Shown here: positions 13,517 through 17,171 of the stretch, in pieces
Numbering within the stretch: position 1 is the stretch's first letter
Layout: every line of letters begins with the position of its first letter
NCBI GenBank assembly: GCA_051745395.1
Contig: JBNJEA010000062.1
Span: 1-17,171 of the forward strand
Source: JBNJEA01 sp051745395
Lineage (GTDB): Bacteria > Desulfobacterota > Desulfobacteria > Desulfobacterales > Desulfosalsimonadaceae
Length of the DNA: 17,171 nt
Direction of reading: 5' to 3'
Made by a program: the position numbers and the translations under genes
The notes under the pieces: generated by a model
The model's database searches: none
The model's input: only the letters and a program-made list of their open reading frames with translations
Told to the model about the DNA's origin: nothing

Positions 13517-14539
13517 TTATCTTGTTTGTCCCATTTGAATCGTTTCTTCATACGCCGAGCGGGCCTCGGCGTCAAAGGGGCCGGACTGGCCGCTATAGCG
13601 GGGCGAAAAATGAAACAGGGTAAAGCGTTTCGCCCCGGCCAAAGCCGCGATTTGCCCGGCCTGGTATGCGGTCAGGTGCCGCTTGGCTGCCGCAATCGAG
13701 CGGTCTTTTTCAAGGAAAGCCGCTTCAATGAAGAGGTGGTCTGCCTCTGCGGCCAGTCGCACCATTTTCGAAATATTGGCATCCGTGCAGGCGGCATCCG
13801 TAATGTAGGCGATTTTCTGGCCCTCGGTGATAATGGCGAGTTTTTCGGTCAGTTCGCCGAGGGCAAACCGTTCGGGTGTTGCGGTTTTGGCCGCCGGTAC
13901 CTCGATGGGGGTATCCGGCGGTTTTTTTTCAAACAGCGCCTGTTTGAAATCATACAGCCACGGACCGGCCGGCAATCCCATCTCCGCCAAAACATCTTTC
14001 CGGATATTGATATGGAAGCGTTCCTTGACGGCAAAGGCCAGGCAGGCAATGTCGTGGTCTAAAACGGCAGTCTCCACCGAAAAACCCGGTTCGGAAAGCA
14101 GGGTGGGCAAGCCGGCCGGGGCGGTTTTGCTGCCGGCGGGGACAAAACGGTTCCGGCATTCAAACCGGCATGTCGTTGACCGGTCGTCGCCGATTTCGGT
14201 GACGGTCAGGGCCAGCGGGGCGCTGTAATTTTCCACCAGGTTCCAGGTATAGCCGGCCAGCTTGCCCCGGATGTTTTCGATAATGGGTTGCGGCCCGAAC
14301 AGCTGCAGTTCTTTTTCTCTGCCGAGCAGAATCCGCAGCAATTGATCGAATCCGATGAAGTGGTCCATGTGGGTGTGGGAGACAAATACATGGGAAATCT
14401 TGAGCAGATCTTTGGGCGAAAGCCCCCCGAGGTCTCCGAGATCGAAGAGCAGGGCGCGTTTTTGATGGAAAAACGGCAAAAACAGTCCGGGGTCGCCAGT
14501 GGGGGCATGGATCAAACGGGGGTTGACCAGGCGCGGCAT
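13517..14539 (-). CDS. RNase Z-like metallo-beta-lactamase-fold hydrolase
   Basis: The 340-residue protein carries the metal-binding motif SHTHMDH at 54-60 (His55, His57, Asp59, His60). The likely remaining ligands and conserved positions are His162 in LDHDIACLAF, Asp248 in YITDAACTD, His288 in KRHLTAYQAG, and His310 in FHFSPRYSG. The LDH and HxSPRY contexts are those of the RNase Z/ElaC group, enzymes that trim tRNA 3' ends, rather than of beta-lactamases or glyoxalases. The segment around 190-225 could correspond to the flexible tRNA-binding arm but is not clearly conserved. The gene starts 6 nt after the stop of the 141-codon gene and lacks a clear ribosome site, implying translational coupling. 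It converges on the TetR gene with 22 bp between stops. tRNA processing is likely but substrate specificity is unproven. Confidence 0.8.
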   Translation of the reverse strand: MPRLVNPRLIHAPTGDPGLFLPFFHQKRALLFDLGDLGGLSPKDLLKISHVFVSHTHMDHFIGFDQLLRILLGREKELQLFGPQPIIENIRGKLAGYTWNLVENYSAPLALTVTEIGDDRSTTCRFECRNRFVPAGSKTAPAGLPTLLSEPGFSVETAVLDHDIACLAFAVKERFHINIRKDVLAEMGLPAGPWLYDFKQALFEKKPPDTPIEVPAAKTATPERFALGELTEKLAIITEGQKIAYITDAACTDANISKMVRLAAEADHLFIEAAFLEKDRSIAAAKRHLTAYQAGQIAALAGAKRFTLFHFSPRYSGQSGPFDAEARSAYEETIQMGQTR

Positions 14540-14545
14540 CGGTTA

Positions 14546-14971
14546 TTACGGGTTTAGGTATTTTTCCACCTGGCGGTGAATGGCGGCGTAGATTTCTTCA
14601 TCCGAACCGTAAATATCAATAATATCTTTGTGTTTAATCACTTGCTCGATCACGAACGCGGTGACGTAAAGGCTCACCACGTGGGGGTTGGCCACGACGT
14701 TTCGAAACGGGGCGATCTGGAAGTCGATGTCGAATTCATCGGCCTTGTTGAGTTGTTCCAGGCAATAGGCAAGCTGTTCCTGGAGGGCGTTTTTATTGTT
14801 GGTCTCCACGAATTCGAGTTCCACGAGTTTATTGGACACGGCATTGCTCAGTGTGTCGATGACATCGCCGACCGCGGTGATGGCACGGCGGCGTTCGTGT
14901 TCTTTTGAGGATTCAATGCGCGATATCAAGTGGGACTCGCCGCGGTTGCTTGGACGAAATCTTTTGGACAT
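14546..14971 (-). CDS. Hypothetical protein, 141 residues, between recJ and the RNase Z-like gene
   Basis: I do not recognise this family. The protein is soluble and mostly predicted helical, with a basic N-terminus (MSKRFRPSNR), a charged helix (IESSKEHERRRAITAVGDVIDTL, about 17-39), and a Gln/Leu-rich helix (ALQEQLAYCLEQL, about 62-74). The C-terminal part contains VVANPHVVSLYVTAFVIEQV and ends YLNP. There is no signal peptide, membrane span or Cys cluster. It is a real gene by several signs: AAGGGA (14979-14984) seven bases upstream, its own promoter candidate, and tight 6-nt linkage to the downstream RNase Z-like gene. Neighbours suggest nucleic-acid metabolism, but that is only context. 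Confidence 0.8.
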   Translation of the reverse strand: MSKRFRPSNRGESHLISRIESSKEHERRRAITAVGDVIDTLSNAVSNKLVELEFVETNNKNALQEQLAYCLEQLNKADEFDIDFQIAPFRNVVANPHVVSLYVTAFVIEQVIKHKDIIDIYGSDEEIYAAIHRQVEKYLNP

Positions 14972-15018
14972 GGCCGGTTCCCTTTTGCCTCGGGTATTGG
15001 TAAGCGTTTTTTTTGTGC

Positions 15019-15047
15019 ATCTTAATTTTAAAATGCAGGTTTTTCAA
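15019..15047 (-). promoter_or_regulatory. Candidate promoter of the 141-codon gene and the RNase Z-like gene
   Basis: On the minus strand TTGAAA (15042-15047) and TAAGAT (15019-15024) are 17 bases apart, each matching consensus at 4 of 6. It lies in the AT-rich 99-bp gap after recJ, so the two downstream genes may be transcribed separately from recJ or by read-through as well. Confidence 0.4.
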
Positions 15048-15070
15048 GTGAAAACTCGTTGTCGTGAAAA

Positions 15071-16792
15071 TCAATCCGCTTGGGTTTCTTCCACGATGAG
15101 CTGAATGGTTTTGCTGCCGTTGTAATAGTTCCAGCGAAGGCGAAACGCCATCCGGAAAAACCGGTTCGGCTGACTTTGTTGCGGGTCGATGTTAAAGCAC
15201 ATGGCCACAAATCGTTTGTCGGTTTTCGATCCCGGCTGGCAGACGATCATACGGCGATGGAAGCGGCCGACGATTTTTGAAAACAGCACCTGCACGTCGT
15301 TTGCAAAAAACAGCGGCTCCGGGTTGTCGGCGCCGAACGGCTGCAGCGATTCGATTTCATCGACTAAGGACTCGGATATCATATCAAAATTGAGTTCGCA
15401 ATCGATCTTGAGCTGCGGTTCAAATACCGTTTCGCAATAGTTTTGACAAATCCGCGCATCCAGGGCCCGGCGCAATGGATCGATTTGGTCGCATTTCACC
15501 CGCAGGCCGGCGGCCATGGCGTGGCCGCCGTAGGTTTCCAAATACGGATGGCAGGCATGCAGGCTGTCATATAGATCAATGCCGGGAATGCTTCGGGCCG
15601 AGCCGACCCCGACGCCGTTTTCGATTGTAAACAGTATCACCGGCCGGAAATAGGTTTCCACCAGCCGGGAGGCGACAATGCCGAGCACGCCCTGGTGCCA
15701 TTGCTCGCTTGCCAATACCAGGCTTTTGCCCGTAAGCATTTCCGGCTCGTTTTCGAGAAACAGCTTGATGCCCTGCATGATCTGGTTTTCCACGGTCTGG
15801 CGCCGGGCGTTTAAGGCATTGACGGCCTCGGCGATGGAGGCGGCCTCGGCCGGGTCCCGGGTGGTCAGCAGCCGGACGGCCTGCATGGCATGGTCCATCC
15901 GGCCGGCGGCGTTTAAGCGCGGCGCCAGGCGAAAGGCCAGATCGTCGGTGTCGATGCGGGGCTTCTGCAGGCCGCAGACTTCCAGTAAGGCCCTGATGCC
16001 GGGCCGGGCGGATTCGTTTAAGACCGCAAGTCCCGTTTTGACAATGACGCGGTTTTCGCGGATCAAGGGCACGATATCGGCCACGGTGCCCAGGGCCACC
16101 AGGTCGCAGACGGCCTTGAGATTGGGTTCGCCGCCATCGGGCCAGACGCCGCGTTCGCGCAGGGCCTTTCGCAGGCAGATCAGCAGGTAGAACGCCACGC
16201 CCACGCCGGCCAGGTGTTCCAGTCCGGCCCGGCAGTCGCTTCGCTTGGGATTGACCACGGCATCGGCTTCCGGCAGCTCGTCGATGTCATGATGGTCGGT
16301 GATGACCACGCCGATGCCCGCGGCCCGGGCCGCCCGGACGGCCTCGCAGCTGCCGGCGCCGCAGTCGGTGGTAATGATTAAGTCGATTTGGCGGGCAATG
16401 GCGACCGTTTCGATATGCTCGGTTTTCAGGCCGTAGCCTTCCTCCGTCCGGTGCGGGATGTAGCAGTCCACATCGGCGCCGGCCTGCTGTAAAAACTGGT
16501 ATAAGATGGTGGTGGCGGTGACGCCGTCGACGTCGTAGTCGCCGAAAACCAGGATTTTTTCCTCGCCGGCGATGGCCCGGGCAATCCGGTCCACGGCCTT
16601 GTCCATGTCCTTTAGGGCATCGAAGGAATGGATGTGTCCCAGGGCGGGATGGAGAAAGGCGGACATGTCGGATTGGCCGTCAAACCCGCGATTTGCCAGC
16701 ACCGTTGCGGTAACCGGGTGGCAGCCGATACGGCGCGATAGCGTGCGCACCACTGGCGGGTCAGGCGTTTGAACAATCCATGCTTTTTCCAT
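15071..16792 (-). CDS. recJ: Single-stranded-DNA-specific 5'-3' exonuclease RecJ
   Basis: RecJ degrades single-stranded DNA 5' to 3' in recombinational repair and mismatch repair. The 573-residue protein shows the DHH-family motifs in order: DYDVDG (85-90), TTDCGAGS (141-148), DHH (166-168), GTVAD (235-239) and PRLNAAGRM (291-299). The DHHA1 part has SEQWHQGVLGIVASRL (362-377) and GGHAMAAG (422-429). The C-terminal OB-like domain runs to the end. The frame is open 30 codons further upstream to 16882, but MEKAW at 16792 matches the usual RecJ N-terminus; the extension looks unlike RecJ. Neither start has a good ribosome site. The gene is divergent from the DUF4911-like gene and upstream of the 141-codon gene. 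Confidence 0.95.
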   Translation of the reverse strand: MEKAWIVQTPDPPVVRTLSRRIGCHPVTATVLANRGFDGQSDMSAFLHPALGHIHSFDALKDMDKAVDRIARAIAGEEKILVFGDYDVDGVTATTILYQFLQQAGADVDCYIPHRTEEGYGLKTEHIETVAIARQIDLIITTDCGAGSCEAVRAARAAGIGVVITDHHDIDELPEADAVVNPKRSDCRAGLEHLAGVGVAFYLLICLRKALRERGVWPDGGEPNLKAVCDLVALGTVADIVPLIRENRVIVKTGLAVLNESARPGIRALLEVCGLQKPRIDTDDLAFRLAPRLNAAGRMDHAMQAVRLLTTRDPAEAASIAEAVNALNARRQTVENQIMQGIKLFLENEPEMLTGKSLVLASEQWHQGVLGIVASRLVETYFRPVILFTIENGVGVGSARSIPGIDLYDSLHACHPYLETYGGHAMAAGLRVKCDQIDPLRRALDARICQNYCETVFEPQLKIDCELNFDMISESLVDEIESLQPFGADNPEPLFFANDVQVLFSKIVGRFHRRMIVCQPGSKTDKRFVAMCFNIDPQQSQPNRFFRMAFRLRWNYYNGSKTIQLIVEETQAD

Positions 16793-16874
16793 GGTAAAGG
16801 GATATAGCGTATCGCCGCTTCGCAAACAATGACAAATTTGTTTTTGCCTTGCATATGTCGGAATCATCGCTATT

Positions 16875-16903
16875 TTTACCATTGAAAGGAAAAAAATTAT
16901 AAT
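16875..16903 (+). promoter_or_regulatory. Candidate promoter of the DUF4911-like gene
   Basis: TATAAT (16898-16903) is a perfect -10 box, with TTTACC (16875-16880, 4 of 6) 17 bases upstream. The predicted start near 16910 would leave a leader of only about 11 bases before the ATG at 16921. The segment ATTATAAT also reads TATAAT on the minus strand, but no matching -35 box was found there. Confidence 0.45.
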
Positions 16904-16920
16904 GCTATGTTGTACAAATT

Positions 16921-17171
16921 ATGACGCATCCGGAATTTTTAACATCCACCATCCGCCGTTGCTTTCGAATCGAGAAAAAAGCGATCTGTTTTTTTAAATT
17001 TATATTCGAGGCCTACGAAGGCATTGCGGTGGTCGAGACCCTCGACGCGAAAGACGGCGTAATCGCCGTGCATATCGCTCCCGGATGCGAGGAAATGGTC
17101 GAGGCGATTATCCAAGACTTACACAACAGCTACCTGGTGGAACGGGTCGAAGCCGATTATGCCCACACGTA
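16921..17171 (+). CDS. DUF4911-like protein (partial, C-terminus off window)
   Basis: Eighty-three complete codons are in the window. The segment around residues 25-60, KFIFEAYEGIAVVETL followed by GVIAVHIAPGCEEMV, resembles the small DUF4911 family as I remember it. That family is common in Desulfobacterota and its function is not known to me. The ATG at 16921 is the first start after an in-frame stop at 16900-16902. No Shine-Dalgarno sequence precedes it and the predicted leader is very short. It is divergent from recJ. That it is a coding gene is likely from its codon pattern and stop-free run to the edge; the family assignment is from memory of the pattern and should be treated as provisional. 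Confidence 0.6.
   Translation, partial: MTHPEFLTSTIRRCFRIEKKAICFFKFIFEAYEGIAVVETLDAKDGVIAVHIAPGCEEMVEAIIQDLHNSYLVERVEADYAHT

Noticed and set aside
13460..14062. 200-codon plus-strand open frame opposite the RNase Z-like gene
   Set aside because: It is the complement of a frame with intact metal-binding motifs and has no ribosome site of its own.
16793..16882. N-terminal 30-codon extension of RecJ
   Set aside because: The extension does not resemble RecJ N-termini and has no ribosome site. MEKAW at 16792 fits the family better, though the upstream start cannot be fully excluded.

Overview
The window looks like a housekeeping stretch of chromosome from a Gram-negative bacterium, most likely in the Desulfobacterota (Desulfobacteria-type sulfate reducers or relatives). 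That placement is inference. It rests on the moderately GC-rich coding sequence, the enlarged HolA, the Cys-rich Lgt signature, a DUF4911-like protein, and the short palindromic repeats in intergenic DNA. No 16S rRNA or other marker is present.

Left part (1-1641, minus strand): the N-terminal two thirds of a DacB/PBP4-type D-Ala-D-Ala carboxypeptidase, which runs off the left edge, preceded by dtd (D-aminoacyl-tRNA deacylase). Between them is a 210-bp gap with nested inverted repeats. The dacB frame has a textbook signal peptide but no ATG, GTG or TTG to start it; an ATT behind AAAGGA is the best candidate.

Divergent intergenic region (1642-2091): two oppositely oriented arrays of a degenerate 7-base repeat (TRTAAGG / CCTTAYA). 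One array directly abuts the dtd start codon and the other lies upstream of the ileS promoter.

Central plus-strand operon (2092-10597): ileS, lspA, lgt, holA and a 967-codon helicase, with gaps of 7, 22 and 39 nt and then an ATGA overlap. LspA and Lgt are successive partners in lipoprotein maturation. A third heptad-type array spans the lgt/holA junction, supplying the lgt stop codon and most of the holA leader. The helicase is the most interesting gene: a YprA/MrfA-like DEVH helicase with DUF1998 and a Cys cluster, fused to a C-terminal RNase H-fold DEDD exonuclease domain resembling YprB/MrfB. It appears to put the two-protein B. subtilis mitomycin-lesion repair pair into one chain.

Right part: a 518-bp gene-free region contains a perfect 23-bp inverted repeat. 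It is followed by a REC-DUF3369-HD-GYP response regulator (predicted cyclic-di-GMP phosphodiesterase) and a TetR-family regulator with a good promoter and a possible autoregulatory operator. Converging on these from the minus strand are recJ, a 141-codon protein of unknown function, and an RNase Z-like metallo-beta-lactamase gene. Divergent from recJ, a DUF4911-like gene starts at 16921 and runs off the right edge.

No rRNA, tRNA, CRISPR array, transposase, phage gene or convincing Rho-independent terminator was seen.
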